Below are positions 1 to 7,973 of a stretch of 64,000 nt of DNA, piece by piece. The stretch comes from Verrucomicrobiia bacterium (lineage in GTDB: Bacteria; Verrucomicrobiota; Verrucomicrobiia; Opitutales; Opitutaceae). The stretch spans positions 1 to 64,000 of the forward strand of contig WYBX01000086.1 of the NCBI GenBank assembly GCA_011525695.1, read 5' to 3'. Positions within the stretch are counted from its first letter, which is position 1, and every line of letters starts with the position of its first letter. The position numbers were made by a program, and so were the translations under genes. The notes beneath the pieces are model-generated. The model searched no databases. It had not been told where the DNA came from and worked only from the letters and a program-made list of their open reading frames with translations.

Positions 1-864
1 GAGATTGCCCGCCTCGCCCCTGACCTTGGCGGAATTGCCACTGGCACCCTTGAACGTGGTGTTGCCGCCCACCTTGATGAGCCCCGAACCGGCGGTGGCG
101 AGTGTCCCGCCCTCGAACTCGTAGCCGACGGCACCGATCTCGAGCGTGGCGCCGTCGCCCACGGATACCTGGTTGGTACTCTTGCCGCCTCCGGAGAGCT
201 TGAGCGTACCGGCGGTGGTGCTGAGTTCACCCGTGTTGTCGAACAGCGCTTCGATCTCAGTGGTATCAGCAGCCTGTTTGACGAAGCTTCCTTTGTTACG
301 GAAGGTCGAATTGCCGCCTTCCCCCTTCGTGATCTTGCCACCGAAGTTGGTCGTAAGAGTGCCGTTGTTTTCAATGATGGCATCTTCTCCAGTGCTGAGA
401 TCGCCGCCGGTCCAAGACGTCGGCCCTGAGAGATTGAGACTGGCGTTCTTGAGCTTCTTTACTCCACCCGCGCCGATCACAAGACCGTTGGAATTCGTGG
501 TCAGCGTTGCTCCGTCAATCTCTCCACCAGTCCAGAGGGAAGCGTCAACCGTGCCGAGGAGCGTAAGCGAACCACTGACCACGCCGCCAACAAACTCGAG
601 TGAATCGGCTTCGGAAACCTCAGTATCGAAGATTACATTGCCATCCTCGACCTTGATCCGGTCGTTGCTACCGGGTGTGACCTCCTCAACCCACTTGCTG
701 TTGTTACCCGCGTTTCCGGCTTCGCCTTTTTTCCAGTTCTTGCTGGGTTGAGCCGCGGGTAATTGCCAACAAAATGCGGCGGCAAAGGCCGCTGCCAAAA
801 CAAGCCAATGAACGTGTCGAGACTGGTGGGGCATAGGTGTCGCGGGGCGACGAATGCAAATCAT
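1..864 (-). CDS. Secreted autotransporter-type beta-strand-repeat protein (5' part, runs off the window)
   Basis: 288 codons are open from an ATG at 864 to the window edge, so only the N-terminus is present. A GGAG ribosome-binding site lies nine bases upstream. A second in-frame ATG at 834 would start closer to the hydrophobic signal segment (WLVLAAAFAAAFCW). After it the protein becomes Gly/Thr/Ser/Asn-rich, with short recurring units such as GGTLATAGSG, GTLKLSGGG and GASLW-like strands. That is the pattern of right-handed beta-helix autotransporter passenger or autotransporter-associated beta-strand repeats. These are usually surface-exposed or secreted proteins in Verrucomicrobiota. The C-terminal barrel or sorting domain, if any, lies outside the window, so the export route is unknown. 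The substrate or adhesive function cannot be read from the sequence. Confidence 0.7.
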   Translation of the reverse strand, partial: MICIRRPATPMPHQSRHVHWLVLAAAFAAAFCWQLPAAQPSKNWKKGEAGNAGNNSKWVEEVTPGSNDRIKVEDGNVIFDTEVSEADSLEFVGGVVSGSLTLLGTVDASLWTGGEIDGATLTTNSNGLVIGAGGVKKLKNASLNLSGPTSWTGGDLSTGEDAIIENNGTLTTNFGGKITKGEGGNSTFRNKGSFVKQAADTTEIEALFDNTGELSTTAGTLKLSGGGKSTNQVSVGDGATLEIGAVGYEFEGGTLATAGSGLIKVGGNTTFKGASGNSAKVRGEAGNL

Positions 865-1120
865 TGATAAAAACTCCGGGTTTAGGCGATTCAATATTTG
901 ACCATGTCCGATCGGGCAGGTGGGGTGGGGGGATTTCCCTCGGAAGCCTGACAGGATTGAAACCGTGTAGAAGGAGCCTCTGCCTCTCCAAGATCACCTG
1001 ACGACAGGCAGGAATAGTGGCCCGCCGGCTTCCGAAATAGGCAGCGGGGACGTCCAGGCGGGGTGGGTGTTTACTTGTAAGACGTTATGCCTTCGGGACG
1101 TGCGATGTCATCAGCGAGCG
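865..1120. other. Intergenic region between two minus-strand genes
   Basis: This 256-base gap lies downstream of the PepSY gene and upstream of the beta-repeat gene. Apart from the GGAG ribosome-binding site just above 864, I see no convincing hairpin terminator, RNA gene or conserved ORF. Open frames here are out-of-frame shadows. Confidence 0.5.
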
Positions 1121-2311
1121 TCAGGCGGCATGAGCCAGTGGTTCCTCATGTCCCAGCGATTGCGGGCAGCGGCGGGCTTGGCGGCGACGAAGAATGAAGA
1201 TGGCCGTACCGCTGAGTGCGAGCAGGGCGGGCGAGAACCCCCCGACGACGTAGGCCCACTTCACGAGTGGCGATCCGTAGAAGCCGAAGTGGAGCGGCGC
1301 CAGCATGGCGGCAAATTTCTGGCCCGCGGTGGCCGCCCGGGCGTCGTGGACGACGCGGATGGCGGCGGTGTCCGGATCGAAATCGATCCGGCTGAATTTT
1401 CGCCAGACCGGCGCTTCCCGGTGGAGCAGCAGGATCGTGAGCGGGCCGGTCGCGGTCGCCGGGAACGACACGCGCAGCAGTTCGGCGTCCGGAAACCGCT
1501 CGCGCGCCGCTGCGAGCGCCGGCTCGATCGGGCCGAGGCGATTCAGATCATACACCTCGACCGCCGGCTGGGGGGCGGCAATCTGGCCGGGCGCAATCTT
1601 GATGGTGTAGATGAGTCCGGTCAGCCCCAGGACGAGTGAGAAGTAGACCGAGCCGATGCCGAGCCATCCATGAAACGCCCCAACGGCGCTGCGCCAGCCT
1701 CGGATCCCGGACAGTCGGGTCAGGCTCGCGAGCCGCCGGCGATGAATCACGAGGCCAGTGACACCGAGCAGGAACAACCCGGCGCCGCCGAGGCCGGTGA
1801 TCACATAACCCCAGCCGCCGAGCCGCAGATGCATGTGGAGGTGCAGCAGCCAGGAGGTGAAGAGCGACTGATCCGGTCCGCGCCAGAGAACCTCGCCGGA
1901 ATGAGGGTTTATGACCGCGGTCCACCGGGTCCGCCCATCGGGGCCGACGAAGATCAGTTTTTCCGTTTCGCCCGGCGACTGCGCGAGCATGTGCCGCAGT
2001 GGACGATAACCCGCCGGAGCCTCCGCGGCGATCCCGCGGACGAGCGGGGCAAGTGCGGCACGATCCGGGTCTTCCGTGCTGCCCGCGGGAAGCAGATGCC
2101 GCTCCGGTTCGACGAGCCGTTCGATCTCACGATGCATCACGAGCACTCCGCCGGTCAGGCTCGACAGCAGGAGCAGCGCGCCGAAAACGAGCCCGAGCGT
2201 GCCGTGGATTGCCCACACCACCCGCCGGTAGCCCCGACAGCGGTTCGCAGCCGGGACCGGGTCGGCCGCGGAGTTCGCGCGCGAAGGAACGTTGTCGGGG
2301 TGGCCCGGCAC
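1121..2311 (-). CDS. PepSY-associated transmembrane protein
   Basis: A 396-residue inner-membrane protein of the PepSY-TM family, which is typically encoded beside TonB-dependent iron or siderophore receptors. It has a first membrane segment near residues 33-55 (WAIHGTLGLVFGALLLLSSL followed by TGGVLV), a periplasmic PepSY-like stretch, a central pair of membrane segments (GYVITGLGGAGLFLLGVTGL; a second after FHGWLGIGS) and a last one near the C-terminus (GGFSPALLALSGTAIFILRRR). The start codon is GTG, one base after the TGA of the upstream receptor gene, which indicates translational coupling. By family and context it probably supports energised or reductive uptake of the receptor's ligand. 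The exact activity of these proteins is not settled. Confidence 0.85.
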   Translation of the reverse strand: MPGHPDNVPSRANSAADPVPAANRCRGYRRVVWAIHGTLGLVFGALLLLSSLTGGVLVMHREIERLVEPERHLLPAGSTEDPDRAALAPLVRGIAAEAPAGYRPLRHMLAQSPGETEKLIFVGPDGRTRWTAVINPHSGEVLWRGPDQSLFTSWLLHLHMHLRLGGWGYVITGLGGAGLFLLGVTGLVIHRRRLASLTRLSGIRGWRSAVGAFHGWLGIGSVYFSLVLGLTGLIYTIKIAPGQIAAPQPAVEVYDLNRLGPIEPALAAARERFPDAELLRVSFPATATGPLTILLLHREAPVWRKFSRIDFDPDTAAIRVVHDARAATAGQKFAAMLAPLHFGFYGSPLVKWAYVVGGFSPALLALSGTAIFILRRRQARRCPQSLGHEEPLAHAA

Positions 2312-2312
2312 G

Positions 2313-4466
2313 TCAGAACGAGAACCGGTACCGCAGCGTCAGGCTGCGCCCGCGGCCCGCAAAGAGATTGAAAGCATTCGCACTGCCGCCGGTGAGTGTC
2401 TGCGAGTGATAGGTGATGTACTGCCGGTCGAAGACATTCTCGATTCCGAGGCTCAGGGTTCCGCCGGCGACGGGAGTGGTCGCGAGCAGGTCAACGAGCG
2501 TGTAGCCCGAGAAGTCACCGGCCGGGATTCCGTCCGGATCGCTGCGACCGAGCACGGTCAGGCTTTGCAGCCGCGTGGTCAGTCGCGGCGACCACGTGCG
2601 ATCCCAATGCAGCCCAATCTTCGGGGCGCTGATGTTTGCGCCCGGCAGCCGGCGATCGAGTGCGCCGTCGCCATCGCGATCGCTCTTGCCTTCGAGCACG
2701 GCAATGTAGCCGCCGAGATTGCCGAGGGCGTGCGGCAGCCGGGCGTCGCCGGCGAGTTCCAGCCCGTAGATTTCCGTCCGCTCCCGCGCCACGTCGTAAA
2801 TTCCGGCGGCGTTGGCCACGAGCCGGCTGCCGAGCTTGGACGTGGAATAGAAGGCGCTCGCGCTGGCTTTCCAGCTGCCGCCAAAGAGGCGCACGCCCGC
2901 CTCCCAGTTGTCCGTCACCACCGGCTGCAGATCGAGGAAATCGTCAACGTCGGTTCCCGGCTGGTTGATGGCGCGCAGCACGCGGCCGACATCCGGCATG
3001 CCGAAGCCCTGGGTGTATCCGCCAAATGCCGTCACGCGCTCCGAGAGCTTGGCAGTCGCGCCGAGGTTGAACAATGGTTCGGAGAACGATGGATTCCCGC
3101 CGCGGACGAACGTGCTGCCGGCCGATTCGATGGTGTGGAAGTCATCCACCTGCAGCTCGGCGAACTCGTAGCGGAGTCCGCCGGTCAGTGTGATCGGGCC
3201 GAACCGCTTCTCGAGCTGAGCGTAGGGGGACCAGTCGGCAAAGGTCGTGAGCGGTACCCAGGAACGATTCGTCAGGACGAGCGACTGCTCGGTTTCGTCG
3301 CTGAGATAATCGAAGCCAGTGACGAGTCCCAGGTTGCCGAGTTCACTGAAGTTGCGAACCCAGGTGACGCGCGCGCCCCATTTCCTGGCCTCGACGCGCG
3401 ATTGGTCGAGGGTGGGCACGCCGTTGACGCGAAAATTGTTGCGGGTCGAAGGCGTATCGCTGGCGCCATAGGTCGCCCCGAAATCCTGCCGGAACAGGTT
3501 GATCGTCAGCTCGCCGTCGAACAATTCGCGGTCGGTGAACGTGAGGGCCGCGCTGTCGACGGCATTCTCGGCCGGCTGGCCGCGTGCGTGGCCGCGAATG
3601 GACGACGTGGGCAGCCCGGTCGTGCGGTTGCCCGCGACGGCAATCCAGGAGAGGTTCTGCTCCAGATCGTAGCGATTGAGCATCAGCTCGGCGGAGTGGC
3701 GGGGGGAAAAATCGTAGCGGAGCTTGCCGAAAAAGCTTTTCGCATCGCTGTCGATCAGGTCGCCTTGGACATTGTCGACGCCGATTGGGCGGCCCTCGCC
3801 GTCATACGTCATCGGGTGATGGGCGAGCGTCGCACCGCCAACGAAGCTGAGCCCGCCGCGTCGCGCGGCGACACTGGCACCAACCTTGCCGCCCAGGCCC
3901 TCGTCACGGAACCGGGTGGACGTCGTGCCGGAAATCTCGAGCGTGCCGCGGAACCCATCGGTCTCCGGGGCGCGAACCGTCACGAAATTTATGATCCCTC
4001 CGGTGGCGCCGAGGCCCTGGGCAGCGGAGGAGCCGTGGACAACCTCGATCTTTTCCAGGAAATAGGGGTCGACCGTGAAGCTTTCGCGCTTGCCGGCCCG
4101 CAGCGGGTTGGACTGCGGAATCCCATCGAGCAGGTAAAGTGGTTCGCGTCCGCGGAAGGACTCGCCGTTGCTGGTAACCTTTTGACGCGAGGGCGAGTGG
4201 CTGGGGATCGACTGGGCAAGGGCCTGTCCGAGGTCGTTCGCGATGGCGAGCTGGGTCTGGAGCGAGTCCCCGCTGATCACCGTGGTGGTGACGGGGAGTG
4301 CGCTGGCCAGTTTTTCGGTGCGGGTGGCGGCCGAAACCGTGAGCTGCTCGAGCGTGATGATTTCTTCGTTGGCCGGGTCCGGCTTGGGAGAGGTGGGTGG
4401 TTCGGCGGCAAAGCCAGCGGCAGAACAGCCGGCTGAAAGGAGGAGGAGTAGGCGGGTGGTTTTCAT
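2313..4466 (-). CDS. TonB-dependent outer-membrane receptor, siderophore/metal type
   Basis: A 717-residue receptor with a signal peptide (MKTTRLLLLLSAGCSAAGFA). A TonB-box-like stretch (EIITLEQLTVSA) follows near residues 35-47, then a plug domain with TTTVISGDSL and LYLLDGIPQSN, and a 22-strand barrel ending in an aromatic residue (LTLRYRFSF). It would import a TonB-energised ligand, most likely a ferric chelate given the PepSY partner. It sits between a small secreted ORF, whose stop overlaps its start (ATGA), and the PepSY gene one base downstream, so the three form one operon. No SusD gene is present, so this is not a Bacteroidetes-type SusCD pair. I found no convincing Fur box, so iron control is an inference from context only. 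Confidence 0.93.
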   Translation of the reverse strand: MKTTRLLLLLSAGCSAAGFAAEPPTSPKPDPANEEIITLEQLTVSAATRTEKLASALPVTTTVISGDSLQTQLAIANDLGQALAQSIPSHSPSRQKVTSNGESFRGREPLYLLDGIPQSNPLRAGKRESFTVDPYFLEKIEVVHGSSAAQGLGATGGIINFVTVRAPETDGFRGTLEISGTTSTRFRDEGLGGKVGASVAARRGGLSFVGGATLAHHPMTYDGEGRPIGVDNVQGDLIDSDAKSFFGKLRYDFSPRHSAELMLNRYDLEQNLSWIAVAGNRTTGLPTSSIRGHARGQPAENAVDSAALTFTDRELFDGELTINLFRQDFGATYGASDTPSTRNNFRVNGVPTLDQSRVEARKWGARVTWVRNFSELGNLGLVTGFDYLSDETEQSLVLTNRSWVPLTTFADWSPYAQLEKRFGPITLTGGLRYEFAELQVDDFHTIESAGSTFVRGGNPSFSEPLFNLGATAKLSERVTAFGGYTQGFGMPDVGRVLRAINQPGTDVDDFLDLQPVVTDNWEAGVRLFGGSWKASASAFYSTSKLGSRLVANAAGIYDVARERTEIYGLELAGDARLPHALGNLGGYIAVLEGKSDRDGDGALDRRLPGANISAPKIGLHWDRTWSPRLTTRLQSLTVLGRSDPDGIPAGDFSGYTLVDLLATTPVAGGTLSLGIENVFDRQYITYHSQTLTGGSANAFNLFAGRGRSLTLRYRFSF

Positions 4467-4894
4467 ATCGGGAGAGGGGGACGGCCGGGCGGCGGGCCAT
4501 TTGCGAAAGGAAGCCGGTGCCGGTGTGCCGGGACTGGAAGTTTAAGGTCGGTGGCAGCGTCCGTGGGAACGCCGGCAGCAGTGGGTTCAGCCGGAACGGC
4601 GCACTGCGCGACAGGAGTGGAGTCGGATTTGGCCTTGCCGGGGCCGGAGGTCAGCAGTGGGCGGTGAAACGCGCCGGCGACAATGGCCTCACACCAGGCC
4701 AGCCAAGGAGCGACGGCACGGGCGAAGCGGCATGGACTATTCGGCCTGGGAAAGTGGCTCGAAGACTCGGTGGCGAAGTGGGAGCGGACGGATTCTCCGA
4801 TTGGCGGCTCCGGATCGTATCGCGAAATCCCCGCGGCGGCGGCCAGCGCAATGAGCGCGGCGCAGTGGGTGGAGATTTGGCAGGTACGGGCCAT
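4463..4894 (-). CDS. Small hypothetical protein, leader gene of the TonB receptor operon
   Basis: A 143-residue ORF whose TGA overlaps the receptor ATG as ATGA, the usual signature of a translationally coupled operon gene. The N-terminus (CAALIALAAAAG) is a possible short membrane or signal segment. The middle is Pro/Ala/Ser-rich with several Cys, and the tail (PAHRHRLPF) holds His residues that could bind metal. I do not recognise the family. Small Cys/His proteins of this kind often precede metal-chelate receptors, but that is context, not proof. No strong Shine-Dalgarno precedes the ATG, and high-GC DNA yields spurious ORFs, so confidence is moderate. Confidence 0.5.
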   Translation of the reverse strand: MARTCQISTHCAALIALAAAAGISRYDPEPPIGESVRSHFATESSSHFPRPNSPCRFARAVAPWLAWCEAIVAGAFHRPLLTSGPGKAKSDSTPVAQCAVPAEPTAAGVPTDAATDLKLPVPAHRHRLPFANGPPPGRPPLPI

Positions 4895-5200
4895 GACGTA
4901 TGCGGGGAGCCGCGCTGGAAATGAGACTCGATATCAGGTCATTCAAGGCAAAATATGCGCAGTGCTCAAACAACGCAGTACGAACTAACGATAAATTTCG
5001 GGAGGGTAATATGTTATATCGTGAGACCAAATCTCATTAAGGAAATTCCCTAGCAGGTCCCGGAATTGGGCGCTAGGGATGCTGACGAGCGAAGGCGGGG
5101 CGGGACTGTGCTGACACACTGCCATTCGCGAAAATGCCCCCGGTTATTTCGCCGATCTTTCTCGCCTCGACCCTGATGCGGGGCGCTCGTTTAACCAGAC
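4895..5200. promoter_or_regulatory. Divergent promoter region between the TonB operon and aroB
   Basis: This 306-base gap separates divergent transcripts and is noticeably AT-rich between about 4920 and 5040, unlike its surroundings. It holds an imperfect palindrome at 4924-4939 (GAC-tc-GATATC-ag-GTC) and an inverted repeat CCCTAGC/GCTAGGG at 5048-5054 and 5072-5078. Neither matches a known operator I can name. The minus-strand receptor operon and aroB presumably both start here. Confidence 0.45.
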
Positions 5201-6286
5201 ATGGCTGACACGCTGACGGTCGAACTTGGGGAGCGCAGTTATCCCATCCATTTTGGCGCCAATCTGACCAGTTCGGTTGCCACGCGAGTGGCGACACTTC
5301 AGGCGGATGATCGGCGCTGCGTTGTCGTCACGGATCGTGCCGTGGAGCGGGCGCAATCAGTCATCCTTCGGCAGATGTTCCAGGACGCCCCGCTGTTCGC
5401 GCTCGAGCCGGGCGAGGAAACCAAGTCGCTCGACGGGCTTGCTCGGGTGCTGGATTTTCTGGCCGCGGAGAAGGTCGATCGGCGTGGCGTCGTTTTTGCC
5501 GTCGGGGGCGGAGTCATCGGGGATCTGGCGGGATTTGCAGCGGCCACCTGGCTTCGCGGCATTGATTTCATCCAGGTGCCGACGACGCTGCTCGCGATGG
5601 TCGACAGCTCGGTTGGCGGGAAAACCGGCATCAATATCTCCGCGGGTAAGAACCTGGTCGGAGCGTTTCATCAGCCGCGGGAGGTTTTCATTTCCACCGG
5701 AATGCTGGGCACCCTGCCGGCGCGCGAATTTTCCGCCGGGATGGCGGAAGTCATCAAGACCGGGCTTCTGGGGGACGTCGGACTGTTCGAGTCACTGGAG
5801 GCCCGGCCGCTGGCCGTCGACAGCCCGGAACTCGCCGGGGTGATCCGGAGTTGCTGCCGACTCAAGGCCGCCGTTGTCCAGGCCGACGAACGCGAAACGG
5901 CAAAGTCCGGCGGTCGCGCGCTGCTCAACCTCGGCCACACCTTTGCCCATGCGATCGAGAACGTGGCCGGTTATGGCGAGTACCTGCACGGCGAGGCGGT
6001 GGGAATCGGGCTGGCCGCGGCATCGCGGCTGTCGCAGAAACTCGGGTACATCGATGCCGCGGCGGTGGCGCGGGTGGAGGCGGTGATTGCGCGCCATGCG
6101 CTCCCGACGCGGCTGCGCGAGCCCCTGGATTATGCCGCTCTGCAGGCGGCCATGACGCGGGACAAGAAGGTGCGGGCCGGCAGCCTGCGGTTTGTCGTAC
6201 TCACCCGCCTGGGAACGGCGGCCGTGCACGAGCGCGTTGAGCCGATCCGGATCGAAGAGACCTTTCGCGAGGTGGGGGCCGGATAG
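5201..6286 (+). CDS. aroB: 3-dehydroquinate synthase
   Basis: This enzyme converts DAHP to 3-dehydroquinate, the second step of the shikimate pathway, in the cytoplasm using NAD+ and a divalent metal. The 361 residues match the usual family length. The NAD-binding segment GGGVIGDLAGF is at residues 102-112. The conserved PTTLLAMVDSSVGGKTGIN is at 127-145, and the metal-binding GHTFAHAIE lies near 244-252. The ATG at 5201 gives the expected N-terminus. It is followed after 114 bases by a hypothetical gene and then lpxA and pdxA, a loose housekeeping run rather than an aromatic operon. Nothing unusual is visible. Confidence 0.97.
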   Translation: MADTLTVELGERSYPIHFGANLTSSVATRVATLQADDRRCVVVTDRAVERAQSVILRQMFQDAPLFALEPGEETKSLDGLARVLDFLAAEKVDRRGVVFAVGGGVIGDLAGFAAATWLRGIDFIQVPTTLLAMVDSSVGGKTGINISAGKNLVGAFHQPREVFISTGMLGTLPAREFSAGMAEVIKTGLLGDVGLFESLEARPLAVDSPELAGVIRSCCRLKAAVVQADERETAKSGGRALLNLGHTFAHAIENVAGYGEYLHGEAVGIGLAAASRLSQKLGYIDAAAVARVEAVIARHALPTRLREPLDYAALQAAMTRDKKVRAGSLRFVVLTRLGTAAVHERVEPIRIEETFREVGAG

Positions 6287-6400
6287 GCGGCCCGCCGCGC
6301 CGGTCGATGCCAAGGGCGGTTCCGGGCTTGCCGGGCCGTCTCCCCGTGCGGAACGAGGATTGCCCTGCGTCCGTCTCCCTGCTCCCCTGTTGCTTCGTAT

Positions 6401-7033
6401 ATGTCCGCCATCGACGAAGGGATCGTTCGGGAATATTTCGAGCAAAACGGATTTCTGGTGCGTCAGGCGCGCAAGTATCAGGTCCAGTCGCGGCGCAAGG
6501 TGGGGGAGGAGGAAATCGATCTGATCGTCTACAACCCCGCCTGGCAGCGCGGCGCGCGCAAACCGGACTTCTTCCTCTTTTCTTCGGAATTGCCCTTCGT
6601 CCACAAGGCGGTGGTGGCCGTCAAGGGCTGGCACACCGGGGTGTTTTCGCCCGCGACGCTGAAAAGCAGCCCGGAGATCTTCCGTTTTCTCGAGGAGAAT
6701 GTGCTGAAGGAGGTCTCGCGGCTGTTCGCGCCTGAGGCGGGTGGCGAGGATGCGGCGGCTTTGACGAAGATCCTCGTGTTGCCGAGCCTGCCGACCGCGG
6801 AGCCGTTTCGCACGCAGAGCGTAGAATTGCTGAAGGCGCGCGGCGTGGACGCCATTGTCTCCTTTCGCGCGATGCTGCTCGACCTCCTGGACAAGATCGA
6901 AATCAACCAGAACTACAGCAAGAGCGACACTCTCCAGGTCATGCGGATCCTGAAAAACTATGATTTGCTCAAGGATTCGCAACTCGACCTGCCCGGCACC
7001 CGGGACGTCTCCCCCCGCAGAATCCGTGCGTGA
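6401..7033 (+). CDS. Conserved-looking hypothetical protein, possible nuclease-fold
   Basis: A 210-residue soluble protein with no signal peptide or membrane segment. The N-terminal half reads like a divergent PD-(D/E)XK fold: an early helix (EYFEQNGFLVRQAR), then EEEIDLIVYNP with acidic residues near 37-41, a strand ending VVAVKGWHT near 70-78, and a helical second half rich in charged residues. The usual acidic residue two positions before the catalytic Lys is not present (AVK instead of ExK), so activity is doubtful. I do not recognise a named family. It lies between aroB and lpxA on the same strand with ordinary spacing and codon use similar to its neighbours. Confidence 0.7.
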   Translation: MSAIDEGIVREYFEQNGFLVRQARKYQVQSRRKVGEEEIDLIVYNPAWQRGARKPDFFLFSSELPFVHKAVVAVKGWHTGVFSPATLKSSPEIFRFLEENVLKEVSRLFAPEAGGEDAAALTKILVLPSLPTAEPFRTQSVELLKARGVDAIVSFRAMLLDLLDKIEINQNYSKSDTLQVMRILKNYDLLKDSQLDLPGTRDVSPRRIRA

Positions 7034-7113
7034 ACGGAAGTGAAGTCTCGAGTTGCCAGACTCCCTGCCATGCCCGAACGCCCGCCTGAGCCAGGCGGTG
7101 CCAGATCCCGGCA

Positions 7114-7914
7114 ATGCCCGGATTTGCTTTGGCGTCCGGCGGTTTGCTGTTTGAGATTCCAGAGGTGATCCATCCCACGGCCATTGTCGAACCCGGCGCG
7201 GAACTGGGGGCTGCATGCGAGATCATGGCACATGCCGTGGTCACGAAACATTGCGCGCTCGGCGCGGGTGTGGTGGTGCACCCCTTTGCCGTGGTCGGTG
7301 GCGATCCGCAGTACATGCAGTTCGATCCTGCCACCGTCTCCAGGGTCCGGATCGGGCCGGGAACGGTGATTCGGGAGCATGTAACCATCAACCGTTCGAT
7401 CCACGGAGGGAAGGCCACCGTCCTGGGCGAAAAATGCTTCCTGATGGCGGCGAGTCATGTCGCCCACGACTGTGAGGTGGGGAACCAGGTTGTCCTGGCG
7501 AACGGGGCCTTGCTGGCGGGACATGTGAGCGTCGGCGATCACAGCTTCCTGGGCGGAGGTGCGGCGATCCACCAGTTTTGCCGGATTGGTGAAAGCGTGA
7601 TGGTGGCGGGCCACGCCTCGATCACGCGCGACGTGCCCCATTACACGCTGGTCGCGGAGCGCGACGATGTGATCGGGTTCAATCTCGTCGGCCTGAAACG
7701 CCGCGGATTCACCCGCGCCGCAATCGCGGAGTTGAAGAGCGCCTTTCATGACGTGTATTTCTCCCCGGGCAATATACGGCAGCTCGCGCAGCAGGCACTG
7801 GCCGCGAATCGCTTCACGACGCCCGAGGCCCGCGGTTTCCTGGAATTCTTTGCCGGAGGGAAACGCAGTTTCGCGCGACCCGGCCGGGCCGCCAGTACCG
7901 GCCAGGATGGGTGA
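7114..7914 (+). CDS. lpxA: Acyl-[ACP]--UDP-N-acetylglucosamine O-acyltransferase (lipid A step 1)
   Basis: This cytoplasmic enzyme adds a hydroxyacyl chain to UDP-GlcNAc, the first step of lipid A synthesis. Its presence shows an LPS-type outer membrane. The first 190 residues are hexapeptide repeats of a left-handed beta-helix (IHPTAIVEPGAELG, GAGVVVHPFAVVG, IGPGTVIREHVTI). The catalytic His lies in AASHVAHDC, with H118 equivalent to H125 of the E. coli enzyme. The C-terminal helical part (GFNLVGLKRRGF onward) is the LpxA acceptor region, which separates it from LpxD. Its length of 266 is normal. The first 14 residues before EVIHPTAIV are loosely conserved, so the start could lie slightly downstream at a GTG. 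It sits apart from other lpx genes. Confidence 0.93.
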   Translation: MPGFALASGGLLFEIPEVIHPTAIVEPGAELGAACEIMAHAVVTKHCALGAGVVVHPFAVVGGDPQYMQFDPATVSRVRIGPGTVIREHVTINRSIHGGKATVLGEKCFLMAASHVAHDCEVGNQVVLANGALLAGHVSVGDHSFLGGGAAIHQFCRIGESVMVAGHASITRDVPHYTLVAERDDVIGFNLVGLKRRGFTRAAIAELKSAFHDVYFSPGNIRQLAQQALAANRFTTPEARGFLEFFAGGKRSFARPGRAASTGQDG

Positions 7915-7973
7915 GTGCGAGCGTTCGTCCGGACCCGAACCACCAAGCCGATGATGCATCCAGCAGTTGCCCG

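Noticed and set aside
146..751. Plus-strand ORF of 201 codons opposite the beta-repeat gene
   Set aside because: Pro/Ser/Leu-rich shadow of the minus-strand gene, which has a signal peptide and a good ribosome-binding site.
2292..4436. Plus-strand ORF of 714 codons opposite the TonB receptor
   Set aside because: Antisense shadow in high-GC DNA; no domain or motif, while the minus strand encodes a complete receptor.
4920..5040. Possible Fur box upstream of the TonB receptor operon
   Set aside because: The region is AT-rich, but no 19-base match to the GATAATGATAATCATTATC consensus is visible. The GAC-GATATC-GTC palindrome is too weak.
5792..7216. Minus-strand ORF of 474 codons across aroB and the next gene
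   Set aside because: Arg/Gly/His-rich composition without motifs; it spans two clear plus-strand genes.
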